Shown: in pieces, positions 1-7,668 of the stretch | How the letters are laid out: each line of letters opens with the position of its first letter | Position numbering within the stretch: position 1 is the first letter of the stretch | Assembly (NCBI GenBank): GCA_007135385.1 | Contig: SLIY01000474.1 | Location: 1 to 22,086 of the forward strand | Origin: Leptolyngbyaceae cyanobacterium CSSed165cm_216 | GTDB lineage: Bacteria; Cyanobacteriota; Cyanobacteriia; Phormidesmidales; Phormidesmidaceae | DNA: 22,086 nt | Direction: 5' to 3' | Notes under the pieces: generated by a model | The model's input: only the letters and a program-made list of their open reading frames with translations | What the model was told of the DNA's origin: nothing | Databases searched by the model: none | Program-made: the position numbers and the translations under genes

Positions 1-84
1 GGGGTTGGGGGATGTAGATCTTGCGCTTCCCGCAGGGTGGGAAAAGCCCTGTCGGCAAAGGTTCTGGGACTTATGTGTACACCG

Positions 85-212
85 TCCCCTCCTTGGGAGG
101 GGTGCCCGGAGGGCGGGGTGGGTTAAAATTGCTACATAATATCAACTGCTCAATACGGGAAAGTTCCCTGACTGGCCTTGAATGACCCACCCCTACCCCT
201 CCCACGAGGGGA
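85..212. repeat. Imperfect foldback inverted repeat (MITE-like, no gene)
   Basis: The left arm (85-123) and right arm (185-212) are imperfect reverse complements. Both share a block reading TCCCCTC...TGGGAGGGGT followed by GGGGTGGGT; the left arm carries about ten extra bases, CCCGGAGGGC. Each arm also contains its own small palindrome: CCCCTCC-TTG-GGAGGGG on the left and CCCCTC...GAGGGG on the right. About 60 bp of AT-richer sequence lies between the arms. No transposase and no clear target-site duplication were seen. G-rich and C-rich repeats of this kind are common between cyanobacterial genes. Calling it a non-autonomous mobile or foldback element is inference. The rest of 1-277 shows nothing recognisable. 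Confidence 0.5.
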
Positions 213-277
213 TAACGAGGCTGCTTTTGCATAGACTTTTCTGATCCCGAACTCAGGCCGCCCCTTACCGCAAACCA

Positions 278-832
278 CTAGGCGTTACCAAAAGAAGGTA
301 GGGAAATGCCATCCATGGCATCGGTGTCTAGGCTAGGAAGCTCCAGTCGTTGACTGCGGCGAGTCCGCACCGCCAGTCGGTAGCTGACGCTCTGGAGTTC
401 TGCTTGCAGTTGTCGATTTTCCCGCTGAATTTCGGCCACCCGTTGCTTCACAAGCGCCATGCGCTCAGCAAATTTTTGACGATAAACCGTTGGCAGCTCC
501 TGCACCACCTGTTCTAGCATGCGGGACCGATCAGTCAGCTCCTGGACCGTCTGGCGCAATTGCAAGATTTCCCCATCGCGCTCAGCCATTTGAACTTGGT
601 AAAAGTCAATCTGTTTTTCAACCCCACGTAACTGATCCCGTAGGGCTGACAGTTCGGCCTGATGTTGTTCTGATGCTTCGGGGCTGGGCACAAAGCCCGT
701 ATTCCCCTTAACCAGCCGAAACAGCTCCTGGGACAATTGCTGAACCAGCTGATCGCGAAGCTCCAACTCAGCCTCGAGCCGGGCAATTTCGGCTTGTTGC
801 TCGGTCATATCTGTGTACGGCGTTTGAGTCAC
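278..832 (-). CDS. Coiled-coil protein of unknown function
   Basis: Encodes 184 residues and looks cytoplasmic, with no signal peptide or membrane segment. Heptad-rich stretches at roughly residues 10-42 and 55-150 are dense in Glu, Gln, Leu and Arg and predict a long coiled coil. They are broken near residues 43-55 by a Gly/Pro-containing loop (GNTGFVPSPE). The tail from about residue 155 is basic, then acidic and hydrophobic, ending SLPSFGNA. The start is GTG (832-830), supported by GGGGAG seven bases upstream; an internal ATG at residue 9 is the alternative. The sequence resembles the cyanobacterial family catalogued as Npun_F5560, which is a recollection and not a verified match. A structural or scaffold role is inferred from the coiled coil only. 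It lies downstream of rpsF on the same strand, but a terminator-like hairpin sits between them, so it is probably transcribed separately. Confidence 0.8.
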   Translation of the reverse strand: MTQTPYTDMTEQQAEIARLEAELELRDQLVQQLSQELFRLVKGNTGFVPSPEASEQHQAELSALRDQLRGVEKQIDFYQVQMAERDGEILQLRQTVQELTDRSRMLEQVVQELPTVYRQKFAERMALVKQRVAEIQRENRQLQAELQSVSYRLAVRTRRSQRLELPSLDTDAMDGISLPSFGNA

Positions 833-1008
833 AGCACTACTCCCCTACCAACTAACACTACGTCCCTCGTCGATGCGCCCAACGGCCACTGGCCAACTAA
901 CTGAGTCACAGACCTTAATCTGGCCAGATTCTCCCCAGCGTTGAGCCCAGTTGCTGCTAATTTATAGCACCTACTGGAAAAAGTGACACACAAACCCCTA
1001 AGATAAAT

Positions 1009-1040
1009 CCCCTTGCCTGGGAAATCTCTCAGGCAAGGGG
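1009..1040 (-). terminator. Hairpin, probable intrinsic terminator of rpsF
   Basis: An 11-bp perfect GC-rich stem (CCCCTTGCCTG with CAGGCAAGGGG) and a 10-base loop are followed, reading on the minus strand, by the T-rich run ATTTATCT. It lies about 105 nt beyond the rpsF stop codon. The U tract is weak, so it may instead be an RNA-stabilising 3' hairpin. The rest of the gene-free stretch 833-1144 shows no other recognisable element. Confidence 0.5.
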
Positions 1041-1144
1041 ACATGGCTGGGAGTCAAGCCCTCAGCTAATCAGGCGCTGCCACAGCAGCTAGCCGCAGAA
1101 CCGAGGATGACACTTAGGCCTTCAGGGGTTGATGAGTTAACCAA

Positions 1145-1498
1145 CTATTCTTCTTCGGTGGCACCGACAGCAGCCACGTCTGGCTCAGCCTCAGGCAAGG
1201 CTTCCTCGGTTTCTTGTTTCACTGTCAAGAAGCGGATGACTTCATCGCTCAGGCGCATGGCCCGCTCTAAGGGGGCGATCGCAGCGCCAGGAGCCGTGTA
1301 ATTCATTTGAATGTAAATCCCTTCGCGAATGCGATCGATTTCGTAGGCTAGGCGACGTTTGCCCCGGTGCTGGGTTTCCAGAATGGAAGCGCCTTGGTCC
1401 TTTAACATGCCTTGGTATTTACCAATGGCGACGTCAACAGCCTCATCATTTAAATCAGGCCGAAGAATGTACATGGTTTCGTACATGTAAGCTTTCAT
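1145..1498 (-). CDS. rpsF: 30S ribosomal protein S6
   Basis: Ribosomal protein S6 binds 16S rRNA with S18 in the platform of the small subunit. The 117 residues open with the family hallmark YETMYILRPDL, then a helix with GKYQGMLKDQGA, the strand motif HRGKRRLAYEI, and GIYIQMNYTAP. The last 20 or so residues form an acidic tail rich in Glu and Ala, as seen in several cyanobacterial S6 proteins. The ATG at 1498 is preceded by AAGGAG at good spacing, so this start is secure. The usual partners rpsR and ssb are not adjacent, so S6 seems to be expressed alone here. It is divergent from the FAH-family gene. Confidence 0.97.
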   Translation of the reverse strand: MKAYMYETMYILRPDLNDEAVDVAIGKYQGMLKDQGASILETQHRGKRRLAYEIDRIREGIYIQMNYTAPGAAIAPLERAMRLSDEVIRFLTVKQETEEALPEAEPDVAAVGATEEE

Positions 1499-1646
1499 AA
1501 AGTCTCCTTGTGGACAGAATGGCCTTTAATCGCCAAAAATAGGGCACCAGTGCCAATTTTGCTGGATAAAACCAGCCATTTTAGGTGCCTGTGTGATGGG
1601 CTTAAAGACAAGGATTTACAATTATACCAAGGATTTAGCAGGTAAT

Positions 1647-2438
1647 ATGGCGCAGCGATACGTTAGAGTCCAGTCCCATACCGGACAGTTGCACTATGGG
1701 CTACTTCGCCCCGACCGTGGTGTGCAAGTGCTCGATGCGCCCCCCTGGCTGCAAGGGCAACCCATGGATGATGAACTATCCCCCAGCCAGTATTCCATTT
1801 TGGCGCCCTGTGCCCCATCTAAGGTGGTGGCTGTGGGTAAAAACTATGCTGACCATGCCGCCGAAATGAGCACCCCGTTGCCGACAGAGCCATTGATTTT
1901 TATCAAGCCCTCAACCACCGTCACCTCTGTCGGGGCACCTATTTATTATCCTTCCCAAACCCAGCGGTTGGACTATGAAGGGGAACTGGCAGTGGTGATT
2001 GGCGATCGCTGTGCCCAAGTGCTACCTGACGAAGCCCGAGCCAAAATCTGGGGCTACACCATTGCTAATGACATTACGGCTCGGGATTTGCAAAAGCAAG
2101 ATGGCCAATGGACCCGCGCCAAGGGATTCGACTCTTTTTGCCCCTTGGGGCCCTGGATTGTGCGGGAGCTTAACCCAGGGGCAGCTCTGCAAACATTCTT
2201 GAATGATCAGTCGACTCCGGTACAATCGGCCACTCTCGATACCATGGTCTTCAGCCCTGACTATCTGGTGGCCTACATCAGTCAAATTATGACCCTACTA
2301 CCAGGGGACGTGGTGCTAACTGGCACCCCAGCCGGTGTAGGCCCCCTAGCCATTGGTGACCAGGTGAGGGTGGAAATTGAAGGCATTGGTGTGTTGCAAA
2401 ACCAGGTGGTCGCCCGCCCGGAACCGAAAACCGCATAG
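1647..2438 (+). CDS. Fumarylacetoacetate hydrolase (FAH) family protein
   Basis: This is a metal-dependent enzyme of the FAH superfamily (FAHD1-like: acylpyruvase, oxaloacetate decarboxylase or 2-hydroxyhepta-2,4-diene-1,7-dioate isomerase type). Such enzymes cleave or isomerise beta-diketo or 2-oxo acids in the cytosol. Numbered from this start (263 residues), the core begins at VVAVGKNYADHA (60-71). The likely metal ligands are E111 and E113 in DYEGELAVVIG and D142 in ANDITARD. RAKGFDSFCPLGPW (157-170) and GTPAGVGP (226-233) are further family signatures. An upstream in-frame ATG at 1593 would add 18 residues of unconserved character. The start at 1647 matches the usual family N-terminus, though its Shine-Dalgarno is weak. 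The substrate cannot be told from sequence, and no aromatic-catabolism genes are nearby. Confidence 0.9.
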   Translation: MAQRYVRVQSHTGQLHYGLLRPDRGVQVLDAPPWLQGQPMDDELSPSQYSILAPCAPSKVVAVGKNYADHAAEMSTPLPTEPLIFIKPSTTVTSVGAPIYYPSQTQRLDYEGELAVVIGDRCAQVLPDEARAKIWGYTIANDITARDLQKQDGQWTRAKGFDSFCPLGPWIVRELNPGAALQTFLNDQSTPVQSATLDTMVFSPDYLVAYISQIMTLLPGDVVLTGTPAGVGPLAIGDQVRVEIEGIGVLQNQVVARPEPKTA

Positions 2439-2447
2439 CCGGATCAA

Positions 2448-2936
2448 CTAGCGCACCTGCATGTGTACCGCTTCAGAAATGGTGGGAATTTCGGCGTATA
2501 GCCCCCGAAACGTTTGGACCAGGGAGAAACCAACGGCAATTAACATGCCTAGAAACAGCACGTTAGATAGGGTATTGAAGAGCAGTGCTCCAAAAATGCT
2601 GGGATCTAACAAGCTGAGAATCAGCCCCACAATAGCAAAAATAAGGCTGAGCAAAATTGCCTGCATGGTGTTGAAGCGAATGAAGCGACTGATGCTGTCG
2701 TTCCGCACCACCAGCAAAATCAGGGCAAAGAAAATAATTAAGCCAAAAAAGGGAATCGTCCGTTGCAGGCCAATGTAAATACTGATTAATGGAGACAGGG
2801 GCAGCAAAATATACCCAAATACAGGAAACTGAGCCGTCAACTGCAGGCCATAGGGCAGCGCCGCAACAATGGGCAGGATGTAGGGTAGGGCGGCAAAAAT
2901 GCGATCGCGAATGTTGGGGGAACTGCTCCAGGTCAT
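2448..2936 (-). CDS. Tic20-like integral membrane protein
   Basis: A 162-residue polytopic protein of the Tic20 family, cyanobacterial relatives of the chloroplast inner-envelope import component. The role of the bacterial members is unproven. Hydrophobic segments lie at about residues 14-34, 40-56, 62-78, 92-110 and 121-142. The motif SRFIRFNTMQAILL (83-96) precedes the fourth segment and is characteristic of the family, as is the IRDRIFAALPYILP opening. The ATG at 2936 has GGAG seven bases upstream; an in-frame ATG at 2972 would add 12 unconserved residues. It converges on the FAH gene with only nine bases between stop codons, and lies about 119 nt downstream of the four-cysteine protein on the same strand. 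It probably sits in the plasma or thylakoid membrane. Confidence 0.87.
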   Translation of the reverse strand: MTWSSSPNIRDRIFAALPYILPIVAALPYGLQLTAQFPVFGYILLPLSPLISIYIGLQRTIPFFGLIIFFALILLVVRNDSISRFIRFNTMQAILLSLIFAIVGLILSLLDPSIFGALLFNTLSNVLFLGMLIAVGFSLVQTFRGLYAEIPTISEAVHMQVR

Positions 2937-3055
2937 CAGATTTCTCCATGGGAATGACTTAGTCTTAACCATATTGTAATCTGCTCAGGGCTGGTGCAGC
3001 AGCACAACAGTCCTGCCCTCAGCACCCCATGGGAGCAAGCTGACTCAGACCGTCC

Positions 3056-3253
3056 CTAGCCGATGTTGGCAATGCGGAAGCCCATTTGGCACTCAAACTG
3101 AGCGGGCTGGTCACCCCCTATGCCCGTAATCAAGCGACCACAGCGCAATTCTCCCTGCTGCCAGCGGGGTTGGCCATTATGATCTGCCATCAAACAGCCA
3201 GCACAGACGGCCTGGGGCGAAATCAGTTGGTTTTCAGTCACCATTACCAGCAT
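3056..3253 (-). CDS. Small four-cysteine protein, possible metal-binding
   Basis: A 65-residue soluble protein. The start is chosen at 3253 because AGGAGG sits eight bases upstream; the longer frame to 3340 lacks such a site and its extra residues look random. Four cysteines, C17-x2-C20 then C38 and C55, with the surrounding VCAGCLM, LRCGR and FECQMGFRIANI, suggest one zinc or iron-sulfur site. This is inferred from spacing and not shown. I recall similar short cyanobacterial proteins of unknown function beginning TENQLISPQAVCAGC, so it is likely conserved. It lies between the CrhR-like helicase and the Tic20-like gene on the same strand. Function unknown. Confidence 0.75.
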   Translation of the reverse strand: MLVMVTENQLISPQAVCAGCLMADHNGQPRWQQGELRCGRLITGIGGDQPAQFECQMGFRIANIG

Positions 3254-3506
3254 GGGAATCCCCTCCTGAACATCGCGCAGCCTTAAGGGTATTACCACCT
3301 CAACCAATATCCATAATATGGGCGCTGAACTCAGCTCCATACAGAGAACTAGCCCATGGTTTGGCCTATCGTCTGCATCATCGTCTGAATCGGATATTAG
3401 CTGGACCCATTAACCTAGGCTTTCCTTAATTTTAGGAGGTTCTATTAGGGTCGGTGTGTTCTTTCATACGCAATGCCAGGAAATGATACTGAACGTAATA
3501 TATCGA

Positions 3507-4925
3507 TTAGTCTTGGGCTTTGGTGACTTCTCTGGGCTCAGTTTTCCCTGACTTTGATTTGCGCTTTTTCACTGGAGGGGCTGCTTTGCGAGGGCTGGAC
3601 TCCTCAGTGGCATGCTGATCGTGGCGCTGCCAGGCCGGCACAGTCTGGTCATAGGCCATTTGCAGGGCGGCAGCGGCGACGGTGCGCAGGTCATACTCTT
3701 CGCTGAGTTGAGACACAATCGGCAAAAATGATGCCAGTCGCTCGCTGGTAATCGCTTCTCTGACCTGGGTACGCAGTTTCTCTAGATTGCGAGCCGCAAT
3801 TTCAGCCCGGGTAGGGATTTTCACAAAGGTTATGGGCTGCTTGGTGTGGCGCTCAATCTGACGCAGTTTATATTTTTCCAGAGGCGTCACTAAGGAAATG
3901 GCGACACCGGTTTTACCGGCCCGTCCGGTGCGTCCAATCCGGTGAACGTAGCTCTCGACGGCGTCGGGCAAATCGTAGTTGATCACATGGGTAAGGTCGT
4001 CTACATGCAGCCCCCGAGCGGCAATATCGGTGGCCACCACCAACCGCACCTGTTGCTGCCGAAACCGCATCAGCAACCGCTCTCGCTGGGACTGGCTAAG
4101 ATCCCCATGATATTCATCGACACTGTAACCCGCCGCTTGCAGCTGCCGGGTCAGATCGCCAGCCGTGCGTCGAGTGCGCACAAAGATCAGCGCTGTTTCT
4201 GGGTCTTCGATTTCTAGGATGGGCTGCAGAGCCCGCACCTTGGTCCAACCCCGAGGGACGACATAGGTCATCTGTTGAATCTGCTTGGGGGAGGCCTTGG
4301 GGGACTGGACTGTGACCGTCACGGGAGATTGCAGAAACTTGGTGGCCAGTTCCCGAATTTCAGGGGCCATGGTGGCTGAGAAGAAGGCGGTTTGGCGATC
4401 GCCTGGGACCTGACTAAGAATCTTTTCGACGTCCTGGATAAAGCCCATATTCAACATTTCGTCGGCTTCATCCAGCACCAGCCAGCCCAGGTTCTTGAAA
4501 GACAGGGTGCCCCGCCCCAGCAGATCCAGCACGCGACCAGGGGTGCCCACAACAATTTGGGTGCCCCGTCGCAGTTGTTCTTGTTGCCGCTCGATGGACT
4601 GCCCTCCGTATAAAGCGAGTACCTTAGGCCGTCCCTGCAGGCGATAACTGCGCATGGCTTGACAGACCTGAATTGCCAGTTCACGGGTCGGGGTCAGCAC
4701 CAGGGCCTGGATCGTCGGATTGTTGTGGTCCACCTGCTCCATTAGGGGCAGCGAGAAGGCGGCCGTTTTGCCCGTGCCGGTTTGGGCCTGACCAATCAGG
4801 TCCCGTCCCGAGAGTAGATGGGGAATCGCCTCAGCCTGGATGGCTGTGGGTTCGTGGTAGCCCATGGCCTCTAAGTGGCTGACGCGGGCTGCAGATAACC
4901 CCAAGCTGGTAAACGATAAGGTCAT
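3507..4925 (-). CDS. crhR: DEAD-box RNA helicase, CrhR-like
   Basis: ATP-dependent RNA helicase that remodels RNA duplexes. In Synechocystis the close relative CrhR is induced by cold and redox and sits in an operon behind rimO, the same order as here. Numbered from this start (472 residues): the Q motif region covers FTSLGL to TAIQAEAIP (5-35), motif I is AQTGTGKT (47-54), PTRELA 79-84, TPGR 128-131, DEAD 152-155 and SAT 183-185. YHGDLSQSQRERLLMRF starts at 272, and motif VI HRIGRTGR is at 328-335. The C-terminal extension holds SERLASFLPIVSQLSEEYDLRTVAAAALQM, close to CrhR, then a lysine-rich tail (KKRKSKSGK) likely to contact RNA. The ATG at 4925 has GAGGAG five bases upstream. The longer frame to 5021 would run into rimO. 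Confidence 0.93.
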   Translation of the reverse strand: MTLSFTSLGLSAARVSHLEAMGYHEPTAIQAEAIPHLLSGRDLIGQAQTGTGKTAAFSLPLMEQVDHNNPTIQALVLTPTRELAIQVCQAMRSYRLQGRPKVLALYGGQSIERQQEQLRRGTQIVVGTPGRVLDLLGRGTLSFKNLGWLVLDEADEMLNMGFIQDVEKILSQVPGDRQTAFFSATMAPEIRELATKFLQSPVTVTVQSPKASPKQIQQMTYVVPRGWTKVRALQPILEIEDPETALIFVRTRRTAGDLTRQLQAAGYSVDEYHGDLSQSQRERLLMRFRQQQVRLVVATDIAARGLHVDDLTHVINYDLPDAVESYVHRIGRTGRAGKTGVAISLVTPLEKYKLRQIERHTKQPITFVKIPTRAEIAARNLEKLRTQVREAITSERLASFLPIVSQLSEEYDLRTVAAAALQMAYDQTVPAWQRHDQHATEESSPRKAAPPVKKRKSKSGKTEPREVTKAQD

Positions 4926-4974
4926 AACGTCTCCTCGAAACAACAACGAACGGTTAGTCCGCAACCAATCTCCA

Positions 4975-6291
4975 TCACGGCATGACCTGGCCAAACAGGT
5001 CATAGGTATCAGCGGCCACAATTTTCACCGGCACAATCTGATTTAAGGGGGCGGCCCCTTCGACATACACCACCCCATCGACTTCGGGGGCAAACCGGGC
5101 GGAACGACCCAGAGCTATACCAGTCGCTGGGTTTTCTTGCTCAATCAGAACATCGACAACCGTACCAATTTGCGACTGGTTGCGCTGCCAGGCAATGGGC
5201 TGCTGGGCTAGCATCAGCGCTTCTCGCCGCTGCTCTCGGATGGCCTCGGGAAGTTGGTTGGGCAAGCTATAGGCCGGGGTGCCCTCCTCAGCGGAAAAGC
5301 AGAAGACCCCCACATGATCAAATTGATGCCGGTCGACGAACTCCAGTAAATGCTGGAAATGGGCCTCGGTTTCCCCAGGGAAACCAACGATAAAGGTAGT
5401 TCTCAGCACGGCTTCCGGTAGGGCGACTTTAATACGTTCAATTACCTGATCGTTGACCTGCCCCTGCCAAGGACGATTCATCGCCCGCAGTACCTCTGGG
5501 TGGGAATGTTGCAGGGGTAAATCGAGATACGGCAGCACGTTGGGGGTTTCACGAATGGCCGCAATCACCTCGGGGGTGAGGCCAGTGGGGTAGGCATAAT
5601 GCATCCGGATCCAGGGTACATCCACGTCTCCCAAGGCCCGGAGTAAATCGGCTAGGCGGGGCTTGCCATAAAGGTCAACCCCATAGTTAGTAGTGATTTG
5701 GGAAATCAACACCAGTTCCTGGACCCCTTCACTGGCGAGTTGGTGGGCTTCGGCCACAATGGATTCGATCGGGCGCGATCGCTGGTTGCCCCGCAGATGG
5801 GGAATAATGCAAAAGGCGCAGCGGTAATCACACCCCTCGGCCACCCGCACATAGGCCACACTAGAGGCGGTCGTGCGATAGCGAGGTACGGTTTCATCAG
5901 CGATGTAAGTGGGCTCTGGCGTCACCAACTTCACTCGCTCTCCAGCCTCGGCCCGTTCAATCACGGTCACAATCTGGTGGTAATCTCCGGTGCCCACCAG
6001 AGCCACGGCTTCTGGAATTTCCTGTAAAAGCTGATCTTGAAAATGCTGGGCCAGGCAGCCTGTAATCACCACCTTTTTTTGGGCCGTGGCCAACTCCACT
6101 AGGGTGCGTACCGACTCCTGCCGAGCCTGCTCAATAAAACTACAGGTGTTGACGACCACATAGTCGGCCAACTCCTCGTTAGCGTCTACCTGGTAACCGG
6201 CCTGCACCAGCAGACCCAGCATGTGCTCGGTGTCGACGCGATTCTTCTCGCAACCAAGATGATTGAAGGCAATAGTTGGCTTTAACCCCAT
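4975..6291 (-). CDS. rimO: Ribosomal protein S12 methylthiotransferase RimO
   Basis: Radical-SAM enzyme that methylthiolates a conserved aspartate of ribosomal protein S12 using two 4Fe-4S clusters and S-adenosylmethionine. From this start (438 residues, the usual RimO length), the N-terminal MTTase domain carries cluster cysteines C14 (FNHLGCEKNRVD), C50 (VNTCSF) and C79 (TGCLAQ). The radical-SAM motif C154-x3-C158-x2-C161 lies in AEGCDYRCAFCIIPH. A C-terminal TRAM-type domain starts near residue 370. HLGCEKNRVD separates RimO from MiaB. The ATG at 6291 fits family alignment; an ATG at 6363 would add 24 residues unlike RimO. The Shine-Dalgarno is poor for both. The helicase begins 49 nt downstream on the same strand, suggesting a rimO-crhR operon. 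Confidence 0.95.
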   Translation of the reverse strand: MGLKPTIAFNHLGCEKNRVDTEHMLGLLVQAGYQVDANEELADYVVVNTCSFIEQARQESVRTLVELATAQKKVVITGCLAQHFQDQLLQEIPEAVALVGTGDYHQIVTVIERAEAGERVKLVTPEPTYIADETVPRYRTTASSVAYVRVAEGCDYRCAFCIIPHLRGNQRSRPIESIVAEAHQLASEGVQELVLISQITTNYGVDLYGKPRLADLLRALGDVDVPWIRMHYAYPTGLTPEVIAAIRETPNVLPYLDLPLQHSHPEVLRAMNRPWQGQVNDQVIERIKVALPEAVLRTTFIVGFPGETEAHFQHLLEFVDRHQFDHVGVFCFSAEEGTPAYSLPNQLPEAIREQRREALMLAQQPIAWQRNQSQIGTVVDVLIEQENPATGIALGRSARFAPEVDGVVYVEGAAPLNQIVPVKIVAADTYDLFGQVMP

Positions 6292-6570
6292 GGCGGTGCT
6301 TAATCCTCTGACAGTGCTGATCCCTTGACTACTCTGACCTATGACGCGGTTAGCAGTTCCCAATCACTGTACCGCTTAGACAACGGCAAGATGACTGAGC
6401 AGACAGTTGGCAAAAACGCATAGGGCAAAGGTTAAACTAGGCGTTTATCCTGGTTGTGTTAGCAGCTGCGCTGACAGCTGTGTTGACAGATTGCCCAGCA
6501 AACTTTTCAGTCAATGTCACCTTGGGGCAATACAAATTAACACATGTAAATAATACATCACAAAAGCATG

Positions 6571-6602
6571 GCCTGCTCTCGGGCCATGGCCCGAGAGCAG
6601 GC
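6571..6602. repeat. 32-bp perfect palindrome
   Basis: GCCTGCTCTCGGGCCA is followed directly by its exact reverse complement, so all 32 bases pair with no spacer. As RNA it would give a very stable GC-rich hairpin on either strand. On the minus strand it is followed within a few bases by TTTTGTGATG; on the plus strand there is no T run. It lies between two divergent genes, where a terminator of either annotated gene is not expected. Candidates are the 3' end of an unannotated RNA, an insulator, or a protein-binding dyad. Confidence 0.75.
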
Positions 6603-6637
6603 TTGCTGGGGAATCATGAGATCAGGATATGCCCGTC

Positions 6638-6667
6638 ATGACACTGTAGTGTTGATATGCTGATAAT
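6638..6667 (+). promoter_or_regulatory. Candidate sigma-70-type promoter of btpA
   Basis: ATGACA (6638-6643, five of six matches to TTGACA) and GATAAT (6662-6667, five of six matches to TATAAT) are separated by 18 bp. They would place a transcription start about 80 nt before the btpA GTG. The 12-bp dyad 6641-6652 overlaps the -35 box and could be a regulator site. Sequence match only. Confidence 0.3.
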
Positions 6668-6753
6668 GTAGTTGAGGCTCTGGGGTAGCTGCGGCTGTGC
6701 CCAGATGCATTAAGGTTGTGTAGCTAATTTAGAGTCCAGGCACGATTAACAAC

Positions 6754-7599
6754 GTGGACTTAACTGAGATCTTTGGAAGTCAGAACCCTGTCCTAGGGGT
6801 CGTTCATCTCCTGCCATTACCGGGGTCGCCCCGCTGGCAAGGGGACTTACAGGTTGTGATTGATCGGGCCGAGCAGGAGGCCACTGCCCTGGCCTCGGGC
6901 GGGGTCAATGGCATCATTGTGGAAAATTTCTTTGATGCCCCTTTTACTAAAGGCCAGGTCGATCCAGCAGTGGTTAGCGCCATGAGTTTAGTGGTCCAGC
7001 GGCTGCAAACCCTGATTACTCTGCCTATTGGCATTAATGTGCTGCGCAATGATGGCCGCAGCGCCCTGGCTGTTGCCACCTGCGTAGGGGCAAAATTTAT
7101 CCGGGTGAATGTGCTAACGGGGGTCATGGCCACAGACCAAGGGCTGATCGAAGGCTGTGCCCATGATTTGCTGCGCTACCGCCAGACCTTGGGTAGCCAG
7201 GTCAGTATCTTGGCGGATGTGCTGGTCAAGCATGCCCGCTCCCTCAGTTCCCCGAACTTGACCACGGCGGTACAAGAGACCATTCACCGCGGCATGGCCG
7301 ATGGAATTATTTTGTCGGGTTGGGCGACTGGTAGCCCCCCGAGTCTGGAGGACTTGGAACTGGCTAAGGCCGCCGCTGGCGATCATCCGGTGTTTATTGG
7401 TAGTGGCGCAGACTGGGAAAACATTGGCACGTTGATGCAGGCGGCCGATGGGGTGATTGTGGCCAGTTCCCTGAAGCGCCATGGCAATATCAACCAACCC
7501 ATTGACCCCATTCGGGTCGGGCAGTTTGTAGAGGCCATGCAGGAAAGCTTGCTGCGGGATGATGCTCCCCTGTCAACACCGACGATGGTGGTTCCTTAA
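6754..7599 (+). CDS. btpA: BtpA/SgcQ family protein, photosystem I biogenesis
   Basis: TIM-barrel protein of 281 residues. In Synechocystis BtpA is a thylakoid-associated extrinsic protein needed for stable photosystem I reaction-centre accumulation, notably in the cold; its biochemical activity is not established. Family motifs appear in barrel order: GVVHLLPLPGSPR (15-27), GGVNGIIVENFFDAPF (49-64), GINVLRND (93-100), FIRVNVLTG (115-123), ADVLVKHA (154-161), ILSGWATG (186-193), IGSGA (215-219) and ADGVIVASSLK (231-241). The start is GTG (6754), because no ATG precedes the conserved GVVHLLPLPG block in frame; the Shine-Dalgarno is weak, which hints at low or regulated translation. The VKOR gene follows 69 nt downstream in the same direction. 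Confidence 0.93.
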   Translation: MDLTEIFGSQNPVLGVVHLLPLPGSPRWQGDLQVVIDRAEQEATALASGGVNGIIVENFFDAPFTKGQVDPAVVSAMSLVVQRLQTLITLPIGINVLRNDGRSALAVATCVGAKFIRVNVLTGVMATDQGLIEGCAHDLLRYRQTLGSQVSILADVLVKHARSLSSPNLTTAVQETIHRGMADGIILSGWATGSPPSLEDLELAKAAAGDHPVFIGSGADWENIGTLMQAADGVIVASSLKRHGNINQPIDPIRVGQFVEAMQESLLRDDAPLSTPTMVVP

Positions 7600-7668
7600 C
7601 GAGGGCGCACCAGGCGCACCAAGATAAGACAAGACAGGGTAACCTAAGGATGGCTGAGGCCGTTTTTG

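Larger units (their letters stand above)
6292..6753. other. Divergent intergenic region between rimO and btpA
   Basis: This gap of about 460 bp must hold the promoters of rimO (minus) and btpA (plus). It also contains a 32-bp perfect palindrome at 6571-6602, a 12-bp dyad (ACACT-GT-AGTGT) at 6641-6652 overlapping the candidate btpA -35 region, and the spaced pair ATTGCCC (6490s) and GGGCAAT (6520s). A short open frame at 6456-6641 lacks a ribosome binding site and any recognisable sequence, so it is not called as a gene. A small RNA ending at the palindrome is possible. Confidence 0.5.

Noticed and set aside
829..1044. 71-codon minus-strand frame between the coiled-coil gene and rpsF
   Set aside because: It includes the probable rpsF terminator and shows no domain or ribosome binding site.
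6456..6641. 61-codon frame in the rimO-btpA gap
   Set aside because: It reads through the 32-bp palindrome, has no ribosome binding site and an unremarkable composition.
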